This document shows positions 52,554 to 63,087 of a stretch of DNA of 64,000 nt, piece after piece (position 1 is the stretch's first letter; every line of letters begins with the position of its first letter). Below the pieces are notes generated by a model. The model searched no databases. It saw only the letters and a program-made list of their open reading frames with translations, and had not been told where the DNA came from. The position numbers were made by a program, and so were the translations under genes. This stretch comes from Austwickia chelonae NBRC 105200 (GTDB taxonomy: Bacteria; Actinomycetota; Actinomycetes; Actinomycetales; Dermatophilaceae): positions 62,001-126,000 of the forward strand of contig NZ_BAGZ01000005.1 of assembly GCF_000298175.1 (NCBI RefSeq), read 5' to 3'.

Positions 52554-53498
52554 TTACCCTCCGAAGACATCGCGGTAGGCCGCCGCCAGTCGGAGGACGT
52601 CGTGGACGGAGGGGCGGTCGGTGGCGGCGACTCCGGCGACGACCAGTTCGGCACCGAGCGCTGCTGCTGCCGACTCGACCCGGTCTCGGTCGTCGATGAC
52701 CCGGGGGTCGGCCAGGACGACGTCGAGTCGGAGGTCGGGCGCGTAGGAGGCCAGGACCTCCAGGTGGCGGGCCGCGGTGAAGCCTTGGGTCTCGGTGGTG
52801 TTCATTTCCACGTTCAGGGTGAGTAGCCGGTGGGCCGAGGTGTCGGTGAGGGCTCGGGCGAGGTCGGGGACGAGGAGGTGGGGCATGACGGAGGTGAACC
52901 AGGATCCCGGGCCGAGGACGACCCACTCGGCGTCGTGGACCGCGGTGACCGCTTCGGGGTGGGCCGGGGGGTCGGCGGGTTCGAGGCTGATGTCGAGGAC
53001 CTTGCCGCGGGTCTTGGCGACGGCGGCCTGGCCGTGGACCGTGACGATGCCGTTCGGGGTGTCGGGGTCGAGTCCTCGGACGTGGGCGGAGATGGCCAGT
53101 GGGGTGGCGGCCATGGGCAGGACCCGCCCTCGGGCGTTGAGGAGTCGGGCCACCACGTCGAGGCCTTGGACGGTGTCGCCGAGTAGGTCCCAGAGCGCGA
53201 CGATCAGCAGGTTGCCCACGGCGTGTCCGCCCAGGGGTCCGTTGCCCTCGAAGCGGTGTTGCAGGACGTCGCCCCACAGCTGTCCCCAGGCCGAGTCGTC
53301 GCACAGTGCGGCCAAGGCCATGCGGAGGTCACCGGGCGGGGGGATGTCGTATTCGCTTCGGAGGCGGCCGCTGGAGCCGCCGTCGTCTGCGACGGTCACC
53401 ACCGCGGTGATGTCGTCCGATACGTGGCGTAGCGCGGCGAGAGAGGCTGCTAGCCCATGTCCTCCTCCCAAGGCGACGACAGATGGCCGTCCTGGCAT
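52554..53498 (-). CDS. yvcK: YvcK/CofD-like gluconeogenesis factor
   Basis: A 314-residue protein of the YvcK (UPF0052) group, which binds UDP-sugars and influences cell wall and central carbon flow. [18 protein letters not shown] and [12 protein letters not shown] are the nucleotide-binding motifs; [32 protein letters not shown] and [13 protein letters not shown] follow. ATG 53498 comes one base after the rapZ stop. Open frame beyond that start is rapZ shadow. Confidence 0.93.
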   Translation of the reverse strand: MPGRPSVVALGGGHGLAASLAALRHVSDDITAVVTVADDGGSSGRLRSEYDIPPPGDLRMALAALCDDSAWGQLWGDVLQHRFEGNGPLGGHAVGNLLIVALWDLLGDTVQGLDVVARLLNARGRVLPMAATPLAISAHVRGLDPDTPNGIVTVHGQAAVAKTRGKVLDISLEPADPPAHPEAVTAVHDAEWVVLGPGSWFTSVMPHLLVPDLARALTDTSAHRLLTLNVEMNTTETQGFTAARHLEVLASYAPDLRLDVVLADPRVIDDRDRVESAAAALGAELVVAGVAATDRPSVHDVLRLAAAYRDVFGG

Positions 53499-53499
53499 G

Positions 53500-54420
53500 T
53501 CATTCCCGTCCGAGGTCACGATGGAAGAGAATGGTGGCGATCTCCGGGGTGTGCAAGCGGAGGGCCAGTCTTTCGGCGACGGCGACCGAACGGTGTTTAC
53601 CTCCGGTGCACCCGATGGCGACGGTGATGTACCGGCGTCCTTCGTGGAGATAGCCCGCCAGCATCGGTTCCATGAGGGAGACCAGACGGTCCACGAACTC
53701 CAGCGCACACGGTTGGGACATGACATAGGAGGCGACGGCTTCGTCCCGTCCTGTCGAGCTGCGGAGCTCGGGGATCCAGTACGGATTGGGCAGGAAGCGC
53801 ATGTCGAAGACGAGGTCCGCGTCCAGGGGGACGCCGTATTTGAACCCGAAGGAGACCAGCGCGATCCGCAGCCGGGTGCTGCTGGTGCCTCCCATCACGT
53901 CGCGGACCTTCGCCGAGAGCTGGTGGACGTTCAGGCCTGAGGTGTCGACCACCAGGTCGGAGTCTGCGCGGAGGTCCGCCAGTTTGTCCCGCTCGGCCTG
54001 GATACCGTCCAGCAGCCGGCCGTCCCCCTGGAGAGGGTGGGGGCGGCGCACGCTCTCGAAGCGACGGATCAGGGACTCGTCGTTCGCGTCGATGAAGATG
54101 ACCCGAGGTTGCATCCCCATCGACCGCAAGGAGGAGAGTGCCTCCTGGAAGTCGTTGAAGAACCCTCGTGAACGGGCGTCGACCACGGCAGCGAGCCTGG
54201 TCACGGTGGATGTGGGGCCTGCGCTGAGCTGTGCCAGCTGAGGGAGCATCGACGCGGGCAGGTTGTCGACGACATACCAGCCGAGGTCCTCCAGGGCGTG
54301 CGCGGCCGTCGAACGTCCGGCGCCGCTCATCCCGGTGACGATCGTCAGTTCCAACTCCGCAGAGTGTTCGTCGACCGGCGCCGGTGGAGCGTCCGGTCGG
54401 GTCTTCGTCGAGTCGGTCAT
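53500..54420 (-). CDS. rapZ: RNase adapter / nucleotide-binding protein RapZ
   Basis: A 306-residue P-loop protein. The Walker A reads GMSGAGRST, with Arg replacing the usual Lys, as in other actinobacterial members. VVDARSRGF, SFGFKYGVPLDADLVFDMRF and AIGCTGGKHRSVAVAE are hallmarks. In E. coli RapZ guides glmZ RNA decay; its actinobacterial role is not settled. GGGAGGGG precedes ATG 54420, which is preferred to GTG 54444. It is grouped with yvcK and whiA. Confidence 0.93.
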   Translation of the reverse strand: MTDSTKTRPDAPPAPVDEHSAELELTIVTGMSGAGRSTAAHALEDLGWYVVDNLPASMLPQLAQLSAGPTSTVTRLAAVVDARSRGFFNDFQEALSSLRSMGMQPRVIFIDANDESLIRRFESVRRPHPLQGDGRLLDGIQAERDKLADLRADSDLVVDTSGLNVHQLSAKVRDVMGGTSSTRLRIALVSFGFKYGVPLDADLVFDMRFLPNPYWIPELRSSTGRDEAVASYVMSQPCALEFVDRLVSLMEPMLAGYLHEGRRYITVAIGCTGGKHRSVAVAERLALRLHTPEIATILFHRDLGRE

Positions 54421-54440
54421 GTGGTCCCCTCCCGTTGTGT

Positions 54441-56396
54441 TCACTCCAGGATCTCACCGGTTTCTGCATGAATCGGAGGAACTCGTGTCCGCTCGGCTGA
54501 TCTCAGATGCTCGGACACCGTCCTGGCCAGGGCAGGACCTATCCCGGGTGCGGTCGACAGCTCCTCCGGAGTTGCCTCGCGCAGGGCACGGACGGTACCG
54601 AAGGCGTCCAGGAGCGCCTGGCGCCGGGCCGGGCCCAGGCCGGGGATATCGTCGAGGTCACTGGCGGTCATGCTTTTCGAGCGGCGTTTACGGTGGAAGG
54701 TGATCGCGAAACGGTGGGCTTCGTCCCGGACCCGTTGCAACAGGAAGAGCCCGTCGCTGTGCCGAGGAAGCACCACCGGGAACTCTTCACCGGGCAGCCA
54801 GATCTCCTCGAGTCGTTTGGCCAGGCCGACGACCGGCAGGTCGACGACCCCCGCGTCGGCGAGCGCACGGTGTGCCGCGTTGACCTGGGGTGCTCCCCCG
54901 TCGACTACGACGAGGTGCGGGGCATAGGCGAAGCGGCGTGGACGTCCGGTGTCCGGATCGATCTTCGAGGATGCCTCGGTGTTCTCGGGGCGGCCGTCCT
55001 GTGGGGGGCGGCGGAAACGTCGGGTGAGGACCTCGTGCATGGCTGCGGTGTCGTCATTGCGTCCGGTGGGTCCTTCGCCGTGGACGATGAACCTGCGGTA
55101 TTCGTTCTTGCGGGGTAGGCCGTCTTCGAAGACGACCATCGAGGCCACGACGTCGGTGCCTTGGATGTGGGAGACGTCGAAGCATTCGATGCGCAGGGGC
55201 GCGGTGTCCAGTCCGAGTGCTTCCTGGAGTTCGGCGAGGGCTTGTCCACGTGCGGTGAGATCGCCGGAGCGGGTGACCTTGTGTCTGGCCAGGGCTTGTT
55301 CTGCGTTGCGGGTCACGGTGGCGGTCAGGGTGGCTTTGTCTCCTCGGCGTGGGGACCGGAGTGTCACCCGTCCGCCTCTGAGTCGGGAGAGCCAGTCCTC
55401 GAAGACGGCGGGGGGTTCTGGGAGGTCGGGGACGAGGACTTCGCGGGGTACGGATTCGCCGGATTCGCCGCCGTAGATCTGTTGCAGGAGGTGCCCGATG
55501 AGTGCGGGGTTGTCCTCGTCTTCCCGTTCGGTGATCCATCCTCGTTGGCCTCTGATACGGCCTCCTCTGACGTGGAAGACCTGGACGGAGGCTTCGAGTT
55601 CGTCTCCGGCGAAACCGAAGACGTCGGCGTCTGTGGCGTCGGGGAGAACCACGGCGGATCGTTCCATCGTTTTCTGCAGCGCGGTTCGTCGGTCTCGGAG
55701 TCGGGCGGCTTCTTCGAAGCGTAGGTCTGTGGCAGCGGCGTGCATCTGTTTCTCGAGTTCGCGGACGAAACGTCCGGTGTCGCCGGCGAGGAAGGAACAC
55801 AGGTCCGCGGCGACGGCACGGTGGTCGGAGGCGTTGATCCGGCCTACGCAGGGTGCGGTGCATTTGTCGATGTAGCCGAGCAGGCACGGACGTCCGGACA
55901 GGTGGGCTCGGCGGAAGACGGTGGCGGTGCATGTCCGGACGGGGAAGACGCGGAGGAGTTCGTCGAGGGTTTCTCGTAGGGCCCAGACGTGGGCGTAGGG
56001 GCCGAAATAGCGGGTGCCTGGTTTCTTGGCTCCGCGGAAGACGTGTGCGCGGGGGAATTCGTCCGACATGGAGACGGCGAGATAGGGGTAGGACTTGTCG
56101 TCCCGGTATTTGACGTTGAATCGGGGGTCGAATTCCTTGATCCAGCTGTATTCCAGTTGTAGCGCTTCGACCTCGGTCGTCACCGTTGTCCATTCGACGG
56201 CGGCTCCGGTGCAGACCATGCGTCGGGTGCGTGGGTGGAGCCGGGTCAGGTCCTGGAAGTAGGAGGAGAGTCGGGCGCGGAGGTTCTTGGCCTTGCCGAC
56301 GTAGATGACCTGCCCGTTGTCGTCGCGGAAGCGGTAGACCCCGGGGTCGGTGGGGATCTCGCCGGGGCGCGGTCGGTATGTCGATGGGTCGGCCAC
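54441..56396 (-). CDS. uvrC: UvrABC endonuclease subunit C
   Basis: Dual-incision nuclease of nucleotide excision repair, 651 residues. The GIY-YIG domain ([20 protein letters not shown]) makes the 3' cut; a UVR helix pair follows; the RNase H-like domain ([32 protein letters not shown]) makes the 5' cut; two HhH motifs ([30 protein letters not shown]) bind DNA. GTG 56396 is set by a leaderless -10 seven bases before it. The much longer open frame upstream is Pro/Arg-rich shadow. Confidence 0.96.
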   Translation of the reverse strand: MADPSTYRPRPGEIPTDPGVYRFRDDNGQVIYVGKAKNLRARLSSYFQDLTRLHPRTRRMVCTGAAVEWTTVTTEVEALQLEYSWIKEFDPRFNVKYRDDKSYPYLAVSMSDEFPRAHVFRGAKKPGTRYFGPYAHVWALRETLDELLRVFPVRTCTATVFRRAHLSGRPCLLGYIDKCTAPCVGRINASDHRAVAADLCSFLAGDTGRFVRELEKQMHAAATDLRFEEAARLRDRRTALQKTMERSAVVLPDATDADVFGFAGDELEASVQVFHVRGGRIRGQRGWITEREDEDNPALIGHLLQQIYGGESGESVPREVLVPDLPEPPAVFEDWLSRLRGGRVTLRSPRRGDKATLTATVTRNAEQALARHKVTRSGDLTARGQALAELQEALGLDTAPLRIECFDVSHIQGTDVVASMVVFEDGLPRKNEYRRFIVHGEGPTGRNDDTAAMHEVLTRRFRRPPQDGRPENTEASSKIDPDTGRPRRFAYAPHLVVVDGGAPQVNAAHRALADAGVVDLPVVGLAKRLEEIWLPGEEFPVVLPRHSDGLFLLQRVRDEAHRFAITFHRKRRSKSMTASDLDDIPGLGPARRQALLDAFGTVRALREATPEELSTAPGIGPALARTVSEHLRSAERTRVPPIHAETGEILE

Positions 56397-56403
56397 GAGG
56401 CAC

Positions 56404-56409
56404 AGCGTA
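56404..56409 (-). promoter_or_regulatory. -10 hexamer TACGCT, leaderless uvrC
   Basis: On the minus strand TACGCT is followed by seven bases and the GTG of uvrC. No ribosome site is visible. Confidence 0.5.
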
Positions 56410-56446
56410 CGACGAGGGGTACGTCTGGGGGTGTGTGCTGGTCGGG

Positions 56447-56920
56447 TCAGGCCAGGGTGACTTTGTCTCCGTCGACGGTGGCTTTTGCGGGGGTCAGGCC
56501 GGTGCTCGCGGGGCCGACTTTGACTTTTCCGTCTTTGGGGTCGAATTCGCTGCCGTGGAGGGCACAGCGTAGGTTTCCGCGGCTGGAGATGTCGGTGATC
56601 CTGGCTCCTTGGTGGGGGCAGATGTCGCTGAAGACGACGTAGCTCCCGGCCTCGGGTTGGGCGAGGATGACGCCTTCGCCGAGGACTGCTGCCTTTCCGA
56701 CGTCGACCTTGTTGCTTTTCACCGCGTCGGTGATCTTCTGGGTGGCGGCGGGCGAAAGTGAACGGGGCGCGCTGGGGGGTGTGTTGGCGGAGGGTCCGCC
56801 TTTGTCGCCGCATCCGGTCAGGAGGGTGACGGTCGCTCCGGCGATGGTAAGGGTCGTTCCGGCCCGGAGCATGTCACGGCGGCTGAGGACGGGGGCGGTG
56901 TGGGAACCGGTGGCGGTCAT
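56447..56920 (-). CDS. Tat-exported Rieske [2Fe-2S] lipoprotein
   Basis: A 157-residue protein with a twin-arginine signal (SRRDMLRAG, Arg14-Arg15) that ends in a lipobox (LLTGC, Cys37), then a Pro/Ser linker and a Rieske domain. Ligands are Cys101 and His103 (ICPHQGA) and Cys119 and His122 (RCALHGS). It should be folded with its cluster in the cytosol, exported by TatAC and lipid-anchored outside. Electron partners are unknown. It lies between uvrA and uvrC, with no obvious link to repair. Confidence 0.9.
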   Translation of the reverse strand: MTATGSHTAPVLSRRDMLRAGTTLTIAGATVTLLTGCGDKGGPSANTPPSAPRSLSPAATQKITDAVKSNKVDVGKAAVLGEGVILAQPEAGSYVVFSDICPHQGARITDISSRGNLRCALHGSEFDPKDGKVKVGPASTGLTPAKATVDGDKVTLA

Positions 56921-56963
56921 GTTCCATTCCTTCTGTTCGTGGTCGAGCCGATGGTGTGGCGCT

Positions 56964-59900
56964 CTAGGCGTTCCGTGCCCGGCGGGCGGCGGATCCGCCG
57001 GCTCGTTTCGTGGACGTGGCGGGTCGTCGGGCTGTTTCTCGGGAGGTGCCCTCGGGGGAGGTGGGCGGTGGTGGAGCAACAGGGACCGGTCCGTGGGCGG
57101 CGAGCAGTGGTGCGAGGAAATGTCCCGTATAGCTGGCTTCGACGGCGACGATCTCCTCGGGAGTTCCTTCGGCGACGACGGTGCCCCCGTTGTCACCGCC
57201 TTCGGGGCCCATGTCGATGACCCAGTCGGCGCTCTTGACGACATCGAGGTTGTGTTCGATGACGATCACCGTGTTGCCTTTGTCGACCAGCCCCTGCAGG
57301 ACTTCCAGCAGCTTGCTGATGTCGTCGAAGTGCAGTCCCGTGGTGGGTTCGTCGAGGACGTAGATGGTGCGTCCGGTGGAGCGTTTCTGCAGTTCTGAGG
57401 CGAGTTTCACCCGTTGGGCCTCACCACCGGACAAGGTGGTGGCGCTCTGTCCGAGACGGACATATCCCAGGCCGACCGCGTTCAACGTGGTCAGGTGGCG
57501 GGCGATGGCGGGAACTGCGGCGAAGAACTCTGCGGCCTCTTCGATGGGCATGTCCAGGACGTCGGCGATGGTGCGACCCTTGAAGTGGACTTCCAAGGTC
57601 TCCCGGTTGTAGCGGGCTCCGTGGCAGACCTCGCAGGGCACGTAGACGTCCGGGAGGAAGTTCATCTCGATCTTGAGGGTGCCGTCACCGGAGCAGGCGT
57701 CGCACCGGCCGCCCTTGACGTTGAAGGAGAACCGTCCTGGTTGATATCCGCGGATCTTGGCCTCGGTGGTCTCGGCGAACAGTTTTCGCACATGGTCGAA
57801 GACTCCGGTGTAGGTGGCCGGGTTGCTGCGTGGGGTCCGCCCGATAGGGCTCTGGTCGACGTGGACGACCTTGTCGAGATGTTCCAGGCCGGTGACGGTG
57901 CGATGCCGGCCCGGGACGTGGCGGGCGCCGTTGAGCCGGTTGGCCATGACGTTGTAGAGGATGTCGTTGACCAGGGTCGACTTACCTGAGCCGGAGACCC
58001 CGGTGACAGCGACGAACAGACCCAGGGGGAAGCTGACGTCGACCTCACGCAGGTTGTTTTGGCGAGCGCCACGGACGGTGACCTGCCGGTCGGGTGACAT
58101 CGGGCGTCGGGCGGCCGGTAGGCGGATGGTTCTACGCCCGGAGAGATAGGCGCCGGTGACCGATTCGTGGTTGGTGAGGAGCCCCGGGAGGTCACCGGAG
58201 TACACGACCTGTCCTCCGTGTTCGCCGGCGTGGGGTCCGATGTCGACGATCCAGTCGGCGGCGGCGATGGTGTCCTCGTCGTGTTCGACGACGATGAGGG
58301 TGTTGCCCAGGTCACGCAGTCTGGTCAGGGTCTGGATGAGTCGGTGGTTGTCGCGTTGGTGCAGGCCGATGGAGGGTTCGTCCAGGACGTAGAGCACTCC
58401 GACGAGGCCGGAGCCGATCTGGGTGGCCAGGCGGATGCGTTGGGCCTCGCCGCCGGAGAGGGTCGCGGTAGGACGGTCCAGAGAGAGATATTCCAGGCCT
58501 ACGTCGAGGAGGAAGCCGAGTCGGGCCTCGATCTCTTTCAGGACGCGTTCGGCGATCTGTGCTTCACGGGAGGTCAGGGTCAGGGAGGACAGGAAGGTGG
58601 CGCATTCCGCGATGGACATCGCTGAGACGTCGGCGATGTTCTTCCCTGCGATGAGCACGGACAATGCTTCGGGTTTGAGTCTGGCTCCGTGGCAGTCGGG
58701 ACAGGGGGTCTCGCGCATGTACGCCTCGTACTTGTCCCGCGAGTAGTCGGAGTCGGTCTCGGCGTGTCGCCGTTTCACCATGGCGACGGCACCTTCGAAC
58801 CCTGTGGTGTAGGCCCGTTCACGACCGTAGCGGTTGCGGTATTTCACGTGGACCCGGTAGTCCCTGCCGTGCAGGAGCGCTTCCTTGGCGCGTTCGGGGA
58901 GCGCTTTCCAGGGCTTGTCGAGGGAGAAGGACAGTTCCTCTGCGAGCGCGGTGACCACGCGGAGCTGGTACTCCTGCATGGTTCGCCCCTGGGCCCAGGG
59001 TGCGATAGCTCCTTCGCGGAGGGTGAGTTCCTCGTCGGGGACGAGCAGTTCCGGGTCGACCTCGAGGCGGGTGCCGATGCCGGTGCAGGTGGGGCAGGCG
59101 CCGTAGGGGCTGTTGAAGGAGAAGGTGCGTGGTTCGATCTCGTCGACGGACAGGGGGTGTTCGTTGGGGCAGGCCATCAGTTCGGAGAACCGGCGTTGGC
59201 GGCTCCAGCCGGGGATCTGTCCGGCGGGGTCGTCGCCGGCGTCGACGAGGTCGATGACGACCAGACCGCCGGAGAGGTGGAGCGCGGTTTCCACGGAATC
59301 GGTGAGTCGTCTTTGCGCGGAGGTGTCTTCGCCTTTGGCGACGAGCCGGTCGACGACGACGTTGATGTGGTGTTTCTTCTGTTTCTCCAAGGCGGGTACG
59401 TCGTCGAGGGGGTGGGTCTGGCCGTCGACCTGTACGCGGGAGAAGCCTTTGCTGCGGAGTTCGGTGAACAGGTCGACGAATTCGCCTTTGCGTCCGCGGA
59501 CCACCGGGGCGAGGACCTGGAAGCGGGTGCGGACGGGCAGGGTGAGGACCTTGTCGACGATCTGTTGGGGGCTCTGTCGCATGATCTGTTCTCCGCAGAT
59601 CGGACAGTGCGGGATTCCGGTGCGGGCGAAGAGTAGGCGGAGGTAGTCGTATACCTCAGTGATGGTTCCGGCGGTGGAGCGGGGGTTCCGGTTCGTGGAT
59701 TTCTGGTCGATGGACACCGCCGGGGACAGGCCTTCGATGAAGTCCACATCGGGTTTGTCCATCTGGCCGAGGAACTGGCGGGCATAGGCCGAGAGTGATT
59801 CCACGTATCGGCGTTGTCCTTCGGCGAAGATCGTGTCGAAGGCCAGCGAGGACTTCCCTGACCCGGACAGCCCGGTGAAGACGCACAGGGCGTTCCTCGG

Positions 59901-59996
59901 GATGGAGATCGAGACATTCTTCAGGTTGTGCTCGCGGGCACCGCGTACGACGAGACGGTCACGGTCGTGCGCGGGGGGAGAAGTGTTTTCGGGCAC
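56964..59996 (-). CDS. uvrA: UvrABC excinuclease subunit A
   Basis: Damage-sensing ATPase of excision repair, 1010 residues. Both ABC halves are present: Walker [17 protein letters not shown] and [16 protein letters not shown], signatures [16 protein letters not shown] and [16 protein letters not shown]. Zinc-binding cysteines are in [10 protein letters not shown] and [23 protein letters not shown]. The C-terminal tail is Ala/Arg/Pro-rich. A leaderless -10 (TAGCAT) precedes the GTG. It is separated from uvrC by the Rieske lipoprotein gene. Confidence 0.97.
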   Translation of the reverse strand: MPENTSPPAHDRDRLVVRGAREHNLKNVSISIPRNALCVFTGLSGSGKSSLAFDTIFAEGQRRYVESLSAYARQFLGQMDKPDVDFIEGLSPAVSIDQKSTNRNPRSTAGTITEVYDYLRLLFARTGIPHCPICGEQIMRQSPQQIVDKVLTLPVRTRFQVLAPVVRGRKGEFVDLFTELRSKGFSRVQVDGQTHPLDDVPALEKQKKHHINVVVDRLVAKGEDTSAQRRLTDSVETALHLSGGLVVIDLVDAGDDPAGQIPGWSRQRRFSELMACPNEHPLSVDEIEPRTFSFNSPYGACPTCTGIGTRLEVDPELLVPDEELTLREGAIAPWAQGRTMQEYQLRVVTALAEELSFSLDKPWKALPERAKEALLHGRDYRVHVKYRNRYGRERAYTTGFEGAVAMVKRRHAETDSDYSRDKYEAYMRETPCPDCHGARLKPEALSVLIAGKNIADVSAMSIAECATFLSSLTLTSREAQIAERVLKEIEARLGFLLDVGLEYLSLDRPTATLSGGEAQRIRLATQIGSGLVGVLYVLDEPSIGLHQRDNHRLIQTLTRLRDLGNTLIVVEHDEDTIAAADWIVDIGPHAGEHGGQVVYSGDLPGLLTNHESVTGAYLSGRRTIRLPAARRPMSPDRQVTVRGARQNNLREVDVSFPLGLFVAVTGVSGSGKSTLVNDILYNVMANRLNGARHVPGRHRTVTGLEHLDKVVHVDQSPIGRTPRSNPATYTGVFDHVRKLFAETTEAKIRGYQPGRFSFNVKGGRCDACSGDGTLKIEMNFLPDVYVPCEVCHGARYNRETLEVHFKGRTIADVLDMPIEEAAEFFAAVPAIARHLTTLNAVGLGYVRLGQSATTLSGGEAQRVKLASELQKRSTGRTIYVLDEPTTGLHFDDISKLLEVLQGLVDKGNTVIVIEHNLDVVKSADWVIDMGPEGGDNGGTVVAEGTPEEIVAVEASYTGHFLAPLLAAHGPVPVAPPPPTSPEGTSRETARRPATSTKRAGGSAARRARNA

Positions 59997-60002
59997 CTGA
60001 TC

Positions 60003-60008
60003 ATGCTA
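60003..60008 (-). promoter_or_regulatory. -10 hexamer TAGCAT, leaderless uvrA
   Basis: TAGCAT on the minus strand ends six bases before the uvrA GTG. The divergent gene starts at 60059. Confidence 0.5.
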
Positions 60009-60058
60009 GGGCGCCGGTCCGACAAGTCATCCTGATGTGCATGGGCCAGGATGGGGTG

Positions 60059-60784
60059 ATGACCGACACGGAGAAGACCGCACCCGGGGGCATCTCGGAC
60101 GTCTACGCCGATCTGGAGCTGCTCGACCTGGAGACCAGGTCTCTTCTGCAGTCCGTGGCCGGGTTGACCGAGGCCGATCTGGCTGGGCCGTCACGCCGAT
60201 CTGGGTGTACCCGGGGGCAGGTGGTGTCGCAGCTGGCCCGGGATGCCGAGGTCCTGGTCCGTTTGGTCGTCTGGGCTCGTACCGGCGTCCGGACGGTCCG
60301 AGATCCGTCGGAGCAGATCGGGCAAGGGGACGACGGGAATGGTGTCTCCTGGTCGACGGCGGAGCAGGAGATCGACCTGGTCGAGGCCTGTGATCTCCTC
60401 GGTGATGCCCTGGGGGCGTTGACCTTGCCGTTGGCCAGTCCGGTTCTGGAGCTGGTGGACGGGCCGGTGTCTGCGCAGGATCTGCCTCGGATGCGGCTGC
60501 AGGAGGTCGTCCTGAGCCATGCGGACCTGGGCTGCGGGTGGGAGCTGGCTTCTGCGCATCCGTTGGCTGTCGCCGATCTGTTGGCCGCGGCGGTGTCCCG
60601 TCTCGGGGCTGCGCCCAGGTCGGCGGGGTTCACCGTGGTCAGCGACGAGGGCGACCGTTTCGTCGTCGGTGACGGCTCTCGTACGGTGCGGGGCCCCGCC
60701 GATGCTCTGCTGGCCTGGCTCTCCTGGGGGGTCGTCGCCGGGATCCGTTGCGATGACGGGCTCCCTGTGCCGGAGACACCCTGA
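60059..60784 (+). CDS. Mycothiol-dependent maleylpyruvate isomerase-like protein
   Basis: A 241-residue DinB-fold protein of the mycothiol-dependent isomerase/transferase family. The N-terminal helix segment CTRGQVVSQLARDAEVLVRL lines up with the usual RGHV..HLA, and LQEVVLSHADLGCGWELA with EVEVHH.DLG. Two expected metal-ligand histidines appear as Gln and Ser, so catalysis may be altered or lost. ATG 60059 (MTDTEKTAPG) is chosen; an in-frame start at 60035 adds eight residues. A CAGGAT six bases upstream could be a leaderless -10. It precedes a glyoxalase II-like gene. Confidence 0.82.
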   Translation: MTDTEKTAPGGISDVYADLELLDLETRSLLQSVAGLTEADLAGPSRRSGCTRGQVVSQLARDAEVLVRLVVWARTGVRTVRDPSEQIGQGDDGNGVSWSTAEQEIDLVEACDLLGDALGALTLPLASPVLELVDGPVSAQDLPRMRLQEVVLSHADLGCGWELASAHPLAVADLLAAAVSRLGAAPRSAGFTVVSDEGDRFVVGDGSRTVRGPADALLAWLSWGVVAGIRCDDGLPVPETP

Positions 60785-60817
60785 TCTGCTGTTCCCTTCC
60801 CTACGAGAGGATCGACG

Positions 60818-61492
60818 ATGAACATGCCTGGAACGTTGTACACCGGTGAGGTGTCCCCTGGCGGTCCCACCGCGCTGCGGGAGCTGCCCGGGCTGCTGAT
60901 CCGAAAGTGCAGTGTCGGAGATCTTGACAACAACTGCTACCTGTTGACCTGTACCGTCACCGGCGACCAGCTCCTGGTCGATGCCGCGGACGATCCTGAG
61001 CGGTTGCTCCGGTTGGTCGCGGAAGGGGCTGGACGGCTGTCGACGATCGTGACCACGCACCGTCACCACGACCATGTCCGGGCGTTGGCCGAGTTGGCTT
61101 CGGCGACCGGCGCCGTCACGATGTCCGGTCGGGATGACGCGGAGGCTCTTCCGGTGCTCCCCGATCGCCGGTTGGCGCATGGTGACGAGATCGAGCTGGG
61201 CCGTCAGGTTCTGCAGGTCGTCGAGCTCCGTGGACACACCCCCGGGGGTATCGCCTTGGTCTGGCAGGAGCCCACCGGCCGCGCTCATGTCTTCAGCGGG
61301 GACAGTCTCTTCCCGGGCGGTGTCGGGAAGACTCCCACGCCGGAGGTTTTCCAGATGCTGATGGACGACGTCGAGGAGCGCATCTTCGCGGCGTACGGCG
61401 ATGACACCTGGGTCTATCCGGGGCACGGCAAGGACACGACGCTCGGCGCGGAGCGCCCGCACCTGGGCGAGTGGCGTGAGCGAGGCTGGTGA
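60818..61492 (+). CDS. Glyoxalase II-like metallo-beta-lactamase fold hydrolase
   Basis: A 224-residue MBL-fold enzyme. The metal site THRHHDH is at residues 80-86; ELRGHTPGGIALVW, HVFSGDSLFPGGVGKT and YPGHGKDTTLG supply the other ligands. The family hydrolyses thioesters such as S-lactoyl-thiols. In an actinobacterium the thiol is likely mycothiol. GAGAGG precedes the ATG. The stop overlaps the next gene, a glyoxalase I-like VOC protein, which suggests a short aldehyde-detoxification operon. Confidence 0.9.
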   Translation: MNMPGTLYTGEVSPGGPTALRELPGLLIRKCSVGDLDNNCYLLTCTVTGDQLLVDAADDPERLLRLVAEGAGRLSTIVTTHRHHDHVRALAELASATGAVTMSGRDDAEALPVLPDRRLAHGDEIELGRQVLQVVELRGHTPGGIALVWQEPTGRAHVFSGDSLFPGGVGKTPTPEVFQMLMDDVEERIFAAYGDDTWVYPGHGKDTTLGAERPHLGEWRERGW

Positions 61493-61869
61493 TGGTGGCC
61501 GTCGGACGTCTCGCCCAGTTGGTCCTGGAGTGTGGTGACGCGCCGCGGCTGGCCGCATTCTGGAAGGAGGTGCTCGACACGGAGGAGCCATATGGCGAGT
61601 TCATGTGGCTGACGGTCGACTGGGCGCCCGTCGGGCGGCTCTCGTTCCATCAGGTCGACGGCTACGTGCCCCCTGAGTGGCCGGGGCGCACGGGCGAGAT
61701 TCAGAGCCATTTCGATCTTCTCGTGGACAACCTCGTGGAGGCAACAGACCGCATCCTGACGGCAGGTGCGACCGCTCTGACCGAGGTGCTCGACCCCGGG
61801 CCGAAAGCGTGGCGTGTCTTCGCCGATCCCGCGGGACACCCCTTCTGTCTGGTGACCGTGCCGGAGTAG
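61489..61869 (+). CDS. VOC (glyoxalase/bleomycin resistance) family protein
   Basis: A 126-residue VOC protein: GRLAQLVLECGDAPRLAAFW begins the first beta-alpha-beta unit and FDLLVDNLVEATDRIL the second; FADPAGHPFCLVTVPE is the typical end. It may handle an aldehyde-thiol adduct with the MBL-fold enzyme upstream, but substrate residues cannot be assigned. Translation probably starts at GTG 61489 or ATG 61492, overlapping the previous stop. A 17-bp palindrome follows. Confidence 0.85.
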   Translation: MMVAVGRLAQLVLECGDAPRLAAFWKEVLDTEEPYGEFMWLTVDWAPVGRLSFHQVDGYVPPEWPGRTGEIQSHFDLLVDNLVEATDRILTAGATALTEVLDPGPKAWRVFADPAGHPFCLVTVPE

Positions 61870-61876
61870 CCGCGTG

Positions 61877-61893
61877 TCCACGCGACGCGTGGA
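61877..61893 (+). terminator. Palindrome after the VOC gene
   Basis: TCCACGCG and CGCGTGGA flank a single A, eight bases past the stop codon. It is probably the end of the detoxification operon. Confidence 0.5.
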
Positions 61894-62062
61894 GGGCTGA
61901 TCACATGACCAACTAGTCGCGTGGGAGGAGTCGGAAGACCCGCGTCTGCTTAACGAGACGATCTGCGTCTCTGGCGGGAATGCGGATGGTGACTCGCGGG
62001 ACACGGTGTTGAGGAGACGTTCTGTCCCGTAGCCGAGCGGTGGCCGATGTCAGGATGTCCGG

Positions 62063-62953
62063 GTGATCTCTCCTCTCCGAGGACGCTGGGCAGAGCTACG
62101 GTCCTCTTCGTCCTTCCCGGTTCTGCTGGTCCTGGCCGCGGTGTTGTCGGTCCAGTTCGGTGGCGCGCTCGGCGCGACCCTGATCCCTGTGGTGGGTGTC
62201 GTCGGCGCGGTGGCGATCCGGTTGGGGTTGGGCGCCCTGATCATGTTGGTCCTGGTGCGCCCGGATCCGCGAGGCCATCCGTGGCAGGACTGGGTCACGG
62301 TCGGGGCCTTCGGGCTGGCCCTGGCGGCGATGAACACCGCGTTCTACGCCTCCTTGGCCCGTCTGCCGATCGGGGTGGCGGTGACCGTCGAGTTCGTCGG
62401 CCCGCTGCTCCTGGCCGCAGCTCTGTCCCGACATCTACGGGACGGACTCGCAGTGGTTGCGGCTGCCACCGGAGTGGTCCTGGTATCCGGGGTCGCTACC
62501 ACCTCGTGGTCCCGGATCGACCTGACAGGCCTGTTCCTGGCCGCTACGGCGGGCGCGGCCTGGGCCGTCTACATCGTGTTGTCCGCACGCACCGGACGTC
62601 GTTTCCACGGCACGGAAGGCTTAGCTTGGGCGATGGTGGTAGGGGCCCTCTGTACCGTCCCGAGCGGCCTCTGGCTCGAAGGGACGTCGCTCTTCGGTGG
62701 AGAAGCTCTGGCCAAGGGGCTCGGCATCGCGATACTCTCCTCCGTCCTGCCTTATTCCCTCGAGCTGGTGGCTCTACGACGGATGCATGCACGTACCTTC
62801 GGTGTGCTTCTGAGCGTGGAGCCGGTCGCCGCGGCCCTCGCCGGGTTCCTGGTTCTTGGGCAGGGGTTGGAGAGCACGCAGCTTCTCGGCATGCTTCTGG
62901 TGACCATGGCCTCCGTCGGGGTCACCCGGCGGACGTCCGATCCGGTGGACTGA
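62063..62953 (+). CDS. EamA family transporter (RhtA-like)
   Basis: A 296-residue drug/metabolite exporter with about ten helices arranged as two EamA repeats (LLVLAAVLSVQFGGALGATL, FLAATAGAAWAVYIVLSART). LPIGVAVTVEFVGPLLLAA and FGVLLSVEPVAAALAGFLVL are the motifs shared with RhtA-type threonine/homoserine exporters. It starts with GTG; CAGGAT six bases upstream may be a leaderless -10. The substrate is not known. Confidence 0.9.
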   Translation: MISPLRGRWAELRSSSSFPVLLVLAAVLSVQFGGALGATLIPVVGVVGAVAIRLGLGALIMLVLVRPDPRGHPWQDWVTVGAFGLALAAMNTAFYASLARLPIGVAVTVEFVGPLLLAAALSRHLRDGLAVVAAATGVVLVSGVATTSWSRIDLTGLFLAATAGAAWAVYIVLSARTGRRFHGTEGLAWAMVVGALCTVPSGLWLEGTSLFGGEALAKGLGIAILSSVLPYSLELVALRRMHARTFGVLLSVEPVAAALAGFLVLGQGLESTQLLGMLLVTMASVGVTRRTSDPVD

Positions 62954-63087
62954 CCGAAGGTCGTTCTCGGCCGGTCGGCTTCGTGGAGGCCCGGCTCGTC
63001 GTCTCATGCCCGAAGGTCCCAATACATCCTGTTTGCAGGCGACTACCGTAGTCGTCGCAGAGTCCGCAGCACATCCCTGGAGGAGCA

